Source: Leptolyngbya ohadii IS1
GTDB taxonomy: Bacteria; Cyanobacteriota; Cyanobacteriia; Elainellales; Elainellaceae
DNA length: 64,000 bases
Reading direction: 5' to 3'
NCBI RefSeq assembly: GCF_002215035.1
Contig: NZ_NKFP01000006.1
Coordinates: forward strand, 13,083 to 77,082
The notes under the pieces: model-generated
What the model was told of the DNA's origin: nothing
Databases searched by the model: none
The model's input: only the letters and a program-made list of their open reading frames with translations
Shown here: positions 44,680-55,011 of the stretch, piece after piece
Layout of the letters: the number at the start of each line of letters is the position of its first letter
Position numbering within the stretch: position 1 is the stretch's first letter
Program-made: the position numbers and the translations under genes

Positions 44680-46467
44680 ATGAGAGGGACTTCCCCCGTC
44701 GTGGCATCTGAACAAAAAGGACATCAGCAGATTTCAACCCTGCATCGCTTTTTGCAGTATCTTCGTCCTTACCGGAAAGAAATTCCGATTGCGCTGCTCC
44801 TGGTCGCTACCGGGGCGGCTTCGCTGTCTTTGGGACCCTTTTTGATTGGTTGGTCAATCGATCATTTGATTTCGACCGGGAATTTGCGCGGACTGATGCT
44901 GATGCTGGCGGGTCTGGCGGGCATTTATTTCCTGGGTGTGGTAGCAATTCGGGGGCAAATCATCCGCGTCGGATGGATTATGCAGCGGCTCCTGGGACAG
45001 TTGCGGCAGGATATTTTTAACAAGATTCAGTCTTTGCCGATCAGCTTTTTCGATCGTAGTGAAGCCGGGGATTTAATGAGTCGTCTGCTCAACGATGTGA
45101 ATACGGTAAATCAGGCATTCGGACAAACGATCGCCCAAATGCTGGGCAACCTGTTCAGCCTGGTGGGCATTGTGATTGCGATGCTGGCGATCGACTGGCG
45201 GCTGGGACTGTTGAGCAATCTGTTTGTGCCGCTGATGATTTTGACGACGGGGCTGTTTGCTCGCTGGGCAAGGTCTAAATTTCGGGTGACCCGACAGACG
45301 ATCGGCGACCTTTCGACCAAATTAGAGGAAGATATCACCAGCGTTCGCGAAGCGCAGGCATTTAATCGGGTACAGCTCAATATCGAAGAGTTTGAAAGCC
45401 TGAACGCGGCAAACCGGGATGCCAATGTGGAAGCCGTGGCAATTACGGCAGCATTTCTTCCGTCGATCGATTTTCTCAATACCCTGGCGACCGCAGGTGT
45501 CCTGGCGTATGGCGGCTATCTGGCAGTGCAGGGCGAGATTACCGTGGGCACAGTGACCTCCTTTTTGCTGTACGTGCAGCAGTTCTTTCGCCCGATTCAA
45601 ATCCTCAGCCAGTTCTATACCCAGGCACAGTCGGCTCTGGCGGGACTGGAGCGAATCTTCCTGCTGCTGGATGAGCCGTCTCAGTTGCAAGATGCGCCGG
45701 ATGCGATCGAGATGCCGCCGATTCAGGGAGAAGTCAAGTTTGAGAATGTACAGTTTGGCTACAAACCAGATCAGCTGGTGCTAAAAGGCGTCAACTTGCA
45801 GGCGGAGCCAGGACAGATGATTGCGCTGGTAGGGCAAACGGGAGCCGGGAAAAGCACGATTATTAACCTGATTCTGCGCTTCTATGATGTGACGGGCGGC
45901 GCAGTGAAGGTTGACGACATTGATGTCCGACGGGTGACTCAGGCAAGCCTGCGGCGGCAGATCGGGATTGTGCTGCAAGACAATATTCTGTTTGGCGGTA
46001 CGGTGGCAGATAACATCGCCTTCGGGAAACCCCACGCCTCCCAGGCAGAAATCGAGGCAGCGGCACAGCTTGCGAACGTGCATGAATTCATTACCTCACT
46101 GCCAGAGGGCTATATGACGCGATTGGGCGAACGGGGCGCACCCCTCAGTCAGGGGCAGCGACAGTTGGTAAGTATTGCCCGTGCTGTATTAATCGATCCA
46201 CGCATTCTGATTCTGGACGAAGCCACCAGCAGCATCGATACCCGCACAGAAGCTTTAGTACAGGAGGCGATCGCCCGTCTCCTAAAAAATCGCACCAGTT
46301 TTGTGATCGCCCACCGTTTGAGTACCGTCACCCAGGCGGATCAGGTACTTGTGGTGCAGCAGGGACAAATTGTGGAGCGGGGCACCCATGCCGAACTGAT
46401 GCAGCAGCGGGGGGTTTATGCCAATCTGTATGCCCTCCAGCTGGGTACGACTCCGGTGAGTGCTTAG
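44680..46467 (+). CDS. ABC exporter (fused membrane and ATPase domains)
   Basis: The 595-residue half-transporter acts as a dimer. Six membrane helices (about 35-320) precede the nucleotide-binding domain (about 345-580) with Walker A GQTGAGKSTI, Q-loop GIVLQDNILFGG, signature LSQGQRQL (LSQGQ instead of LSGGQ, a known variant), Walker B ILILDEATSSID and H-loop IAHRLST. It resembles the MsbA/multidrug/lipid class; the substrate cannot be read from sequence. It has no partner gene adjacent, which fits a homodimer. Confidence 0.93.
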   Translation: MRGTSPVVASEQKGHQQISTLHRFLQYLRPYRKEIPIALLLVATGAASLSLGPFLIGWSIDHLISTGNLRGLMLMLAGLAGIYFLGVVAIRGQIIRVGWIMQRLLGQLRQDIFNKIQSLPISFFDRSEAGDLMSRLLNDVNTVNQAFGQTIAQMLGNLFSLVGIVIAMLAIDWRLGLLSNLFVPLMILTTGLFARWARSKFRVTRQTIGDLSTKLEEDITSVREAQAFNRVQLNIEEFESLNAANRDANVEAVAITAAFLPSIDFLNTLATAGVLAYGGYLAVQGEITVGTVTSFLLYVQQFFRPIQILSQFYTQAQSALAGLERIFLLLDEPSQLQDAPDAIEMPPIQGEVKFENVQFGYKPDQLVLKGVNLQAEPGQMIALVGQTGAGKSTIINLILRFYDVTGGAVKVDDIDVRRVTQASLRRQIGIVLQDNILFGGTVADNIAFGKPHASQAEIEAAAQLANVHEFITSLPEGYMTRLGERGAPLSQGQRQLVSIARAVLIDPRILILDEATSSIDTRTEALVQEAIARLLKNRTSFVIAHRLSTVTQADQVLVVQQGQIVERGTHAELMQQRGVYANLYALQLGTTPVSA

Positions 46468-46493
46468 TTTGTGCAAGCAGTCTGTGCATTCTG

Positions 46494-46606
46494 GTGTCCA
46501 GGCTCAGCCTGGATATGGCTCGGATGCGGCTCTGCCGCTATGTCATGAGGGGAGGCAGAGCCTCCAAAGGAGTATTCCAACGCAGAGCATTGGAACAAGA
46601 AAAAAC
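46494..46606 (+). repeat. Dispersed GATGCGGCTCTGCCGC ... GCATTGGAAC repeat
   Basis: It starts with a perfect hairpin CCAGGCTCAGCCTGG, then GGATGCGGCTCTGCCGC, GAGGCAGAGCCTCC, ATTCCAACGCAGAGCATTGG and AACAAGAAA. The copy at 26976-27080 has the same parts in the same order. A purine-rich stretch of AAAAAACAAG units follows to 46665. Confidence 0.8.
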
Positions 46607-46666
46607 AAGAAAAAACAAGAAAACGAGGAGAGCGAGGAGAGTGAGGAGAAGAAATCAAAAAGGAAA

Positions 46667-48064
46667 TCAAAACTCCAGACGCTTCTCGGCTTTCTGTAGG
46701 GCGGTTTCCGGTGTGGCTCTGTCCAGCAGGACTGATTCGATCGCTCGACCCAAAGCATCCGATAAACGACTGTAACCGGGAAAAATGGGGCGCGATCGGC
46801 CGTACTTTGCCTGATCGAGGAAAACCTGAATCACGGACTGCTGTGCCACGAAGTTTCGGTAGGTCTGACTTTGTCGGGAAGCCAGATTGACCGGGAGATA
46901 TCCGGTTTCGATCGCCCAGGTGGTCTGGAAGTCTTCGCTCAGGACGTATTCCATAAACTGGAGGGCAGCCTGTTCTTCTGCGGGATTGGTTTTGAACAGA
47001 AACAGATTTTCGCCGCCGATGCTGGTAGCGGGAGTCCGTTGGGACGGGATCGGCATCACGCTAAAATCTACGCCGCTTTGCTGAAGAGGTCGCAGTGTCC
47101 AGGGTCCGGTGAGCTGCATTGCCACCTTGCCGGATAGAAATGCCTCCAGCTCGTAGCCGCGTTCGGGGGGAGACAGAATCGCCGATCGATCGTCCAGTAA
47201 ATCTTTCCAGAACTGAAGTGCCTGAGTTGCCGCCGGACTGACCAGATGATCTGCCCCAATCTCGCCACCCGCACTCCAGAGAAAGGGAAGCCACATAAAC
47301 ACCGTCCATTCCCCTTTGCCCAGGGGTAGCAGCATCCCATATTTGCCTTCAGCAGGATTCGTGAGCGTTTGGGCAACCTGACGCAGTTCTCCCCAGGTGT
47401 GAGGCAGTTCAGTGATTCCGGCGGCGGCAAACAGGCTGGGACGGTAGAAAATGCCAACATTATTGGTGCTGAAGGGAATTGACCAGAGGCGATCCTCCCA
47501 TTCCATCGACGATCGGAGGGCAGGATCAACAGCTTCCCCGCCGGAAAAATCAGACCACCAGTTGTCCAGGGGTTCGATCGCCTCTAGCTCGATCAGCTGT
47601 CCGGTGAGGGTGGGCGCATACCAGAGCAGATTGGGCGGCGCATTGCCCACGACCGCAGCCAGAATTTTGGGAATCTGCTGATCGCCCTGTCCTACGTAGA
47701 GGGATTCCACTTGAATTTCGGGATGGGCGACATTAAAGCGATCGACAAGCTTCTGCAAAACCTCCCGATTTTCCGGCGGGTTGACCCCATGCCAGAGGGT
47801 CAGACGAATCGGATTTGGAGCAGCATAGGTAGGCTGAAGCCCGACCAGCAGCCCGATCAGCAATCCGATCAGTAATCCAACCAGTAGACTGCTCAGACCC
47901 CAGATCAGATCCCGGATCAGCAGCCATAGCGTAGATTTAGTCCGCAAGAGCCTATGCGGCAGGCGATCGATCTGTAGAATCACGGAGATTAAATTCCAGA
48001 GATAGGAATGATCCGGGTGGAGGGTGTGACCCCTCTTGTGCCCTTTTCGATCGCTTGTCATCAT
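46667..48064 (-). CDS. Sugar-type ABC transporter substrate-binding protein
   Basis: The 465-residue protein belongs to extracellular solute-binding family 1 (MalE/UgpB-like). Recognisable words are IRLTLWHGVNPPENRE, FNVAHPEIQVE, LLWYAPTLTGQLIELEAI, WSIPFSTNNVGIFYRPSLF, AFLSGKVAMQLTGPWTL and IGGENLFLF. The mature part begins after an unusually long hydrophobic stretch (about 47-77) that contains a 12-base tandem repeat, GLLIGLLIGLLVGL, and ends AA-PNPIR, so it may be anchored or cleaved. The first 45 residues look unusual for a signal peptide, and a later start is possible. No permease or ATPase gene of its own lies nearby. Confidence 0.88.
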   Translation of the reverse strand: MMTSDRKGHKRGHTLHPDHSYLWNLISVILQIDRLPHRLLRTKSTLWLLIRDLIWGLSSLLVGLLIGLLIGLLVGLQPTYAAPNPIRLTLWHGVNPPENREVLQKLVDRFNVAHPEIQVESLYVGQGDQQIPKILAAVVGNAPPNLLWYAPTLTGQLIELEAIEPLDNWWSDFSGGEAVDPALRSSMEWEDRLWSIPFSTNNVGIFYRPSLFAAAGITELPHTWGELRQVAQTLTNPAEGKYGMLLPLGKGEWTVFMWLPFLWSAGGEIGADHLVSPAATQALQFWKDLLDDRSAILSPPERGYELEAFLSGKVAMQLTGPWTLRPLQQSGVDFSVMPIPSQRTPATSIGGENLFLFKTNPAEEQAALQFMEYVLSEDFQTTWAIETGYLPVNLASRQSQTYRNFVAQQSVIQVFLDQAKYGRSRPIFPGYSRLSDALGRAIESVLLDRATPETALQKAEKRLEF

Positions 48065-48094
48065 AGGTCAAGTGACGATTTTCAGGAACTCCAG

Positions 48095-48125
48095 CCCTCA
48101 AAACCGAAGTGTTTGGGGGTTTTTT
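48095..48125 (+). terminator. Terminator-like hairpin on the plus strand without a gene
   Basis: CCCTCAAAAC (48095-48104) pairs with GTTTGGGGG (48111-48119), and a run of six T follows (48120-48125). On the plus strand this is a good intrinsic terminator, but both neighbours (the binding-protein gene and pyrG) are on the minus strand. On the minus strand no T-run follows. Confidence 0.5.
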
Positions 48126-48155
48126 GTTGCCTGAAGAGCTGTGACTTTTGCAGGT

Positions 48156-50117
<1,962 letters not shown>

Positions 50118-52028
50118 ATGCGATTCGATTTTGCTGCTCAACCTTCCCGGCTGCGCGAAGGATCTTTGCCATCCCGTTTACCATCATCTCGGTCATCGTC
50201 TGCTGCGGTGCTGAGTCAGGATAGCCTGCGTTTCGACTTCCAGCGATCGACAACTCGAACTCGGTCACGTTCCAGCAGCGACTTCCGGTTTATCTTCGAT
50301 CGATTGTTTCAGCTTGGCGGATCGCAAACCGGACTCAAGGTGGAATCTGCCAGCTCCGGGCGGAGTCGTCTCCCGGCTACCGTCGGCACTGCCACAACCA
50401 ATGCTCCCGACCTGGGCAATTTGAGCGGCAACACGCAGTTTAACTGGTCGGATACGGTAGGAAGCACCGCTAAAGATCACTTCTTCCGGTTTACCCTGAC
50501 GCGAAACAATCGGGTACAGCTTCAGCTCGGACAACTCTCAGGCAACGCTGATCTGCGGCTGTTGAATATTGACGGTCAAGAACTGACGCGATCGCAGCGG
50601 GCAAACCTCAGCAATGAATCGATCGATCGTCGCCTGAATGCCGGAACCTACTACGCCCAGGTGCTTAGCGATGCCAATACCAACGTTAACTATGCGCTGA
50701 GGCTCAACACCAAGGGGAATGCAGCCGATGGCGGCACGACGATGGGTACGGCACTGGATGCGGGTAATCTAAATCAGATGAAGCGCACCTATCGCAACCG
50801 CATCTCGAATACTGACCCAACCGATATGTACCGCTTCACGCTGACAGAAGCCGGAGCGGTCAACTTATCGCTAAATCGGCTCAGCGGCGATGCGGATCTG
50901 CTGCTGTTTAATGCGAGCGGTGATGAAATTGCCGAATCCAGCAAGCATGGACGGGCAAACGAATCGGTCAAGCGACAGCTCAATGCAGGAACCTACTACG
51001 TAAAAGTAGATTCCTTTGATGAAGGCACAACCCGCTACACGCTAGGAATGTCTACAGAGGTTGCGGGCAGTACGGCGAACAGCGGTGCAGGTGATTTTGC
51101 AAACGGTTCTGGCAACAATTCTGGGAATGGAGCTGGCAATGGTTCTAGCAGTAATTCTGGCAATGGTTTTGGGAATGGCAATGGCAGTGGTTCTGTAACG
51201 GGTAGCCTGAGCGGAGCAGAAACTCTCTCTTCTCCAGTTTTCTCCCGCAGTGCAGACGTTTCCGCCGCCGATCGCGATGATCTGTATCAGTTTAGCCTTG
51301 CTCAGGGGGGTATCTTCTCCGCCGATCTCACGGGGACTGCAAACCGGGCAGGAATGCGGCTGATTCGCGATGCCAATAATAACGGGGCGATCGACCCTGG
51401 CGAAGTGCTTTCCACCAAAAGTAATCTATCTGCAAAGGTGAATCGCTACCTCGATCGCGGCACCTATTTCTTGCAGGTCGAAGGCGACGGTAGCCCGGTC
51501 AACTACAGCGTCAAAACTAACTTTATGTCCGCCGGAACAAACGGTTCCGTCATTCGCATTACCCGCACAGGCAAAAACTCAGGCGGCTTTGCAGAACTTC
51601 AGGTCGCACTGGAGCGCAACGGCAAGACAGTTGATCAAATGCTGGCTATCTCCGGCGTTGCCAGCAAACAGAACTTCCGCACAGGTACTCAGAGCCAATC
51701 GGGATCAATGGAACCTCTGCCGGAAGGCTACTGGTCTCTGGGTGACGTGGAATGGGCAAGCGGCATCAAAGGCGACTACACCCGGAGCTGGGCTGACCCG
51801 AACGATGGCTTAGGTCCGGTCTGGATTTCAATGGAGCCAAAGTTTTCAACGGGACGCTCCGCGATCGGCTTCCACCTGGACAACAACGCTTCTCGCGGAC
51901 TGGCAGGCACCGTCGGCTGTGTCGGCATTCTGAATAAATCCGATCTGTCTCGCCTGGTGAGCTGGTTTGACAACAGTGCCCCAAAATTGGCGATCGTGGA
52001 TTGGAGTTTGGGAACGGTGGAGGTTTGA
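50118..52028 (+). CDS. PPC-domain protein with a possible L,D-transpeptidase-like C-terminus
   Basis: The 636-residue protein has an Arg/Ser-rich N-terminus with two RFDF words, then two pre-peptidase C-terminal (PPC) beta domains (about 95-195 and 205-315; LSGNADLRLLN, LNAGTYYAQV, LSGDADLLLFN, LNAGTYYVKVD), a Gly/Asn/Ser linker (about 318-360), a third PPC domain (about 365-475) and a C-terminal domain (about 480-636). The last contains GPVWISMEP, IGFHLDN and GTVGCVGI, a His and a Cys spaced as in YkuD/DUF2778-type cell-wall enzymes. PPC domains usually mark secreted proteins, but no signal peptide is seen. The enzymatic assignment is inference from the H...GC pattern only. Confidence 0.78.
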   Translation: MRFDFAAQPSRLREGSLPSRLPSSRSSSAAVLSQDSLRFDFQRSTTRTRSRSSSDFRFIFDRLFQLGGSQTGLKVESASSGRSRLPATVGTATTNAPDLGNLSGNTQFNWSDTVGSTAKDHFFRFTLTRNNRVQLQLGQLSGNADLRLLNIDGQELTRSQRANLSNESIDRRLNAGTYYAQVLSDANTNVNYALRLNTKGNAADGGTTMGTALDAGNLNQMKRTYRNRISNTDPTDMYRFTLTEAGAVNLSLNRLSGDADLLLFNASGDEIAESSKHGRANESVKRQLNAGTYYVKVDSFDEGTTRYTLGMSTEVAGSTANSGAGDFANGSGNNSGNGAGNGSSSNSGNGFGNGNGSGSVTGSLSGAETLSSPVFSRSADVSAADRDDLYQFSLAQGGIFSADLTGTANRAGMRLIRDANNNGAIDPGEVLSTKSNLSAKVNRYLDRGTYFLQVEGDGSPVNYSVKTNFMSAGTNGSVIRITRTGKNSGGFAELQVALERNGKTVDQMLAISGVASKQNFRTGTQSQSGSMEPLPEGYWSLGDVEWASGIKGDYTRSWADPNDGLGPVWISMEPKFSTGRSAIGFHLDNNASRGLAGTVGCVGILNKSDLSRLVSWFDNSAPKLAIVDWSLGTVEV

Positions 52029-52130
52029 GAAGGTAATGTTGTGTAAACTTTTACGGATTGATTAATCCCTCCGCTGCCAAATCTCGCTAGTATCGCCATA
52101 TCCCTTCTCATCATCGGATGCCGATCGATT

Positions 52131-52754
52131 ATGCGATTTTCCCGTCCTTCCGTTCAGCCCGAAGTAGAGACCCAAACGCGAATTCTGGAGGCAGCCAAAA
52201 AGCTGTTTGCCCGGCGCGGCTACGATGGAACAACAACGCGGGATTTGGCGCAGGCGGCAGGGGTGGCAGAGGGAACCATCTTTCGTCACTTTGAAAGCAA
52301 AAAAGCCATTCTGATCGAGGTGGCAACCCAGGGCTGGGTAGAGCTGCTGACCGATCTGCTGACCGAACTGAGCGAAATGGGCAGCTACAAAGCGATCGCC
52401 CAGGTGATGAAAAAGCGGATGCTGAACCTGCACAAGAATGCCGATTTGCTGCGGGTCTGTTTTTTGGAAGCACAGTTCCATCCCGATTTGCGGCAGCAGA
52501 TCCAGACCGATGTGATTGTCAAAATGACGGATGTGGCAGAGGCTTTCTTTCAAACCGCTATGGATCAGGGCATTTATCGCCGCATGAATCCGCGTGTGGT
52601 GGCACAGATCTTCCTGGGCATGTTTACGATCGCCGGATTTAGCCAGGATTCGATTATTCCAGAGGGGGCATCGCCGCAGGCATTCCTGGAAATGGCGGAA
52701 GGCATGGCAGATATTTTCCTGAATGGGGTTTTGGCACCGGAACCTGCGCGTTAG
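52131..52754 (+). CDS. TetR/AcrR-family transcription regulator
   Basis: The 207-residue protein begins with the TetR helix-turn-helix (about 15-62): TRILEAAKKLFARRGYDGTT, TRDLAQAAGVAEGTIFRHF and ESKKAIL. The remaining helical part is the ligand-binding and dimer domain. Regulators of this family repress their own or a neighbouring gene until a small ligand binds. The nearest same-strand gene is the PPC protein, 102 bases upstream; the downstream symporter is convergent. Target is unknown. Confidence 0.93.
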   Translation: MRFSRPSVQPEVETQTRILEAAKKLFARRGYDGTTTRDLAQAAGVAEGTIFRHFESKKAILIEVATQGWVELLTDLLTELSEMGSYKAIAQVMKKRMLNLHKNADLLRVCFLEAQFHPDLRQQIQTDVIVKMTDVAEAFFQTAMDQGIYRRMNPRVVAQIFLGMFTIAGFSQDSIIPEGASPQAFLEMAEGMADIFLNGVLAPEPAR

Positions 52755-52845
52755 GGGAAGTTTGTGAACCCTGAAGATCCCCCCTAGCCCCGCTTAGAAA
52801 GGCTACGGTGCACAAGTCGCATCTGTGGGTGTTCTAGCCTTTGTC

Positions 52846-52876
52846 GCCCCCTAAATCCCCCAATTCTGGGGGACTT
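52846..52876. repeat. Palindromic CCCCCTAAATCCCCCAATT repeat
   Basis: A full copy of the CCCCCAATTCTGGGGG family, ending in GGGGGACTTG. It lies in the 298-bp convergent spacer between the TetR gene and the symporter gene. Confidence 0.85.
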
Positions 52877-52952
52877 GTAATCCTTGCCCACCGAGAAATC
52901 GGGTCAGATGACGAGCGAAAGATCATTTGATCAAATAGTTGGAAAAGGTTTC

Positions 52953-52985
52953 AAAGTCCCCCAAGTTTGGGGGATCTAGGGGGCG
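52953..52985. repeat. Palindromic repeat, inverted copy
   Basis: AAAGTCCCCCAAGTTTGGGG followed by GATCTAGGGGGCG is the reverse-complement orientation of the copy at 52846. The two face each other 76 bases apart, so a transcript through the spacer could form one large hairpin ending both convergent genes. Confidence 0.8.
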
Positions 52986-53052
52986 TTATGCGTTGTACGA
53001 CTCAATCCAGGGATTTGTGCGTACACCGTAGCTTTAGAAAGGGGGAAAATGA

Positions 53053-54549
53053 TTAATCCGTTAACTCTGGCACTGCCTCCACCCGATCGCGGTAGGGCTG
53101 AATTTTTGTTTGCAGAATCGAAAAGTCAAACAGTTCCGCGTTTCGCCGGGAGCCGATCGCCGTCCAGATCAGCACGATCGCACCGGAGACAAGGATTGGC
53201 ACGATAAAGCTCACCAGCAGATCGCCTGCAAAGGGCAGTCCCGTCCAGGGAGTGAAGTCGGGTTTGGGGAAGAATAAAGCACCCGCAGCGATGCCAATCA
53301 CCGAACTCCAGAGGGCGATCGTGCCATTTAGCCGACGGGCATAGAGTCCGTAGATCACCGGGAAGACGGCTCCCGCGCAGACCAGATCGGCAAGCAGAAA
53401 CAGATACAGAACGTTAAATCCTTGGGCGGCAATTCCGATCGCCGGAAGACCGATCGCCACCGTAATCACGCGGGACGCGCGAAGCAATCCGCTCGTTTGC
53501 AGATGGGGCATCAGTCGCATTAGATCCCCGGTAAACAGACTGGCAACGCCGTTCAGCAGGGAAGACATCGTACTCATGACCAATGCCAGTGCCAGCACCA
53601 GCACCCCCATCAGGAACCAGACGGGCGGTTCCAGCCGCTCCATCAGCGAGAAGAAGGCGCGATCGTCCGTGAAGCCAAACTGGCTGGCGATTAAACCTAG
53701 CCCACCTGCAATACAGAGCATCGGCACTGTTGCGATCGCTGCCCCAAAGAAAGCGCGAGTCACAGTGGCATTGCTGCGGCAGGCATAGATTCGCTGCCAG
53801 TTGGTCTGGTTAAACATTTCGGCGGCAATAATGGCAATGATGAGCGTCGCGCCGAACTTAATGCCGGGAAGATAGCCAAACGACAGCAGTTCCGGCGTAT
53901 TGACTTGAATGGGCTGAAGGGCAGCCCCAAATCCATTCAGGGAGACGATCGCCACCGCTGCACAGATCGCCAGCAAGGGCACAATCACGACGAGCTGCAC
54001 CGCATCCGTGAACACCGTCGCGCCCAGCCCCCCGTAGGTTGTGTACAGAAACGTCGCTGTAATTACTACGAGCGCAGTCCAGCCCAAAGGCACATCCGCC
54101 ATAATCTGCACCGCTTTCGCGATTCCGGTCAGCTCTGCCGTCAGGTAAATAAACATATAGAACACGATGATCGCCAGCGTTAGCCCATACATGGCGTTGC
54201 CAAAGCGATGCAGGACGTACTCATTCAGCGAATGTCCGTGGGGCATCAACTGACGAATCCGGGGACCAATCAGCGAAATAATCGCCGCCGGAGCTGCCTG
54301 TGCCAGCCCATAGCCCACAATGCCAGCAATGCCGCTGGTTGCGCCCACTTCCGGAACGCTAAACAAAATCCACACGCCCATCGCGGAAGCCAGAATCGTG
54401 GCAAAGGCAAGCCCGCTGCCAAATCGATTGCGGCTAATCAAATATTCTTCTAAGTTAATCGTTTGCTGACTGGCGTGGATCAGCCCCAGCAGCGCAAAGC
54501 CGCCTGCCGTCACCAGCAGCACCATCAGTCCGATCGCTTCAACCGTCAT
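53053..54549 (-). CDS. Sodium/solute symporter under TPP riboswitch (ThiV-like candidate)
   Basis: The 498-residue membrane protein belongs to the sodium:solute symporter family (PutP/PanF-like) with about 13 helices. Family words include EEYLISRNRFGSGLAFATI, GYGLAQAAPAAIISLIGPRI, YTTYGGLGATVFTDAVQ, NQTNWQRIYACRS and MSTMSSLLNGVASLFTGDL. The substrate cannot be read from these alone, but a TPP riboswitch lies in its leader (54741-54832, minus). TPP-controlled PanF-like symporters called ThiV have been predicted elsewhere to import thiamin precursors such as hydroxymethylpyrimidine. Uptake of thiamin or a precursor is therefore the best hypothesis. No other thiamin gene is in the window. Confidence 0.9.
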   Translation of the reverse strand: MTVEAIGLMVLLVTAGGFALLGLIHASQQTINLEEYLISRNRFGSGLAFATILASAMGVWILFSVPEVGATSGIAGIVGYGLAQAAPAAIISLIGPRIRQLMPHGHSLNEYVLHRFGNAMYGLTLAIIVFYMFIYLTAELTGIAKAVQIMADVPLGWTALVVITATFLYTTYGGLGATVFTDAVQLVVIVPLLAICAAVAIVSLNGFGAALQPIQVNTPELLSFGYLPGIKFGATLIIAIIAAEMFNQTNWQRIYACRSNATVTRAFFGAAIATVPMLCIAGGLGLIASQFGFTDDRAFFSLMERLEPPVWFLMGVLVLALALVMSTMSSLLNGVASLFTGDLMRLMPHLQTSGLLRASRVITVAIGLPAIGIAAQGFNVLYLFLLADLVCAGAVFPVIYGLYARRLNGTIALWSSVIGIAAGALFFPKPDFTPWTGLPFAGDLLVSFIVPILVSGAIVLIWTAIGSRRNAELFDFSILQTKIQPYRDRVEAVPELTD

Positions 54550-54740
54550 GGCACAATTTCCCTAACTTGATTCCTGAACTTAATTTCTGAACATGAATAC
54601 AAGCCGAGGGTGTAAGGAGAAATCACCTCGTCTAGCGACGATCGACTCTAGATCAGCTTCAACAGACCGCACAGACCCACTGCACAGCCTTTTTGTTGAT
54701 TAAATTCGATCGCCCGTCGGTTTTGGTGCAAAAGACCGCA

Positions 54741-54832
54741 ATCAACGCTTTCCTACGCTGGCATTACCCAGTCTCAGGTTCCGAGGGTGTACTCTCAGCC
54801 CAATCCAGTCGATCGGGCACCCCTAGCTTAGG
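54741..54832 (-). promoter_or_regulatory. TPP (THI element) riboswitch
   Basis: Read on the minus strand, the conserved parts of the thiamin pyrophosphate aptamer occur in order: AGGGGTGCC (P1/P2 start), GGCTGAGAG (pyrimidine-sensor CUGAGA, 54793-54798), ACCCTCGGAACCTGA, and GGGTAATGCCAGCGTAGGA (pyrophosphate side). The flanks AAGCT and AGCGTT can pair as P1 with one bulge. The match is as close as in textbook thiC leaders. The aptamer lies about 190 bases before the ATG of the symporter gene. The regulatory switch itself (terminator or start-site masking) was not identified; lack of a T-run hairpin favours control of translation. Confidence 0.95.
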
Positions 54833-54894
54833 GGCAATCATACCATTCTGTGGGTTAATTAGAGGCTGCTGGATAAGCGTTATGGGTTTTGCAG

Positions 54895-54925
54895 CCCCCT
54901 AAATCCCCCAATTCTGGGGGACTTT
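54895..54925. repeat. Palindromic CCCCCTAAATCCCCCAATT repeat
   Basis: A full copy with the CCCCCAATTCTGGGGGACTTT core, identical over its length to the copy inside mutS2. It lies upstream of the riboswitch promoter region. Confidence 0.85.
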
Positions 54926-54976
54926 GAAATGGCAGAACCATACTTTTACAAAAGAAATGCCTGCATTAGTTCATTT

Positions 54977-55003
54977 CCCCCCAATTTTGGGGGATTAGGG
55001 GGG
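54977..55003. repeat. Palindromic repeat, inverted copy next to the SLH gene
   Basis: CCCCCCAATTTTGGGGGATT followed by AGGGGGG is an inverted member of the same family. It lies 8 bases after the SLH-protein stop and may act as its transcript end. Confidence 0.75.
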
Positions 55004-55011
55004 CTTTCCGG

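Larger units (their letters stand above)
54550..55011. other. Spacer holding the TPP riboswitch and two palindromic repeats
   Basis: This region leads into the symporter gene on the minus strand. It holds the riboswitch (54741-54832), about 190 bases of leader after it with no obvious T-run terminator, and two palindromic repeat copies (54895-54925, 54977-55003) towards the 3' end of the SLH gene. Confidence 0.75.
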
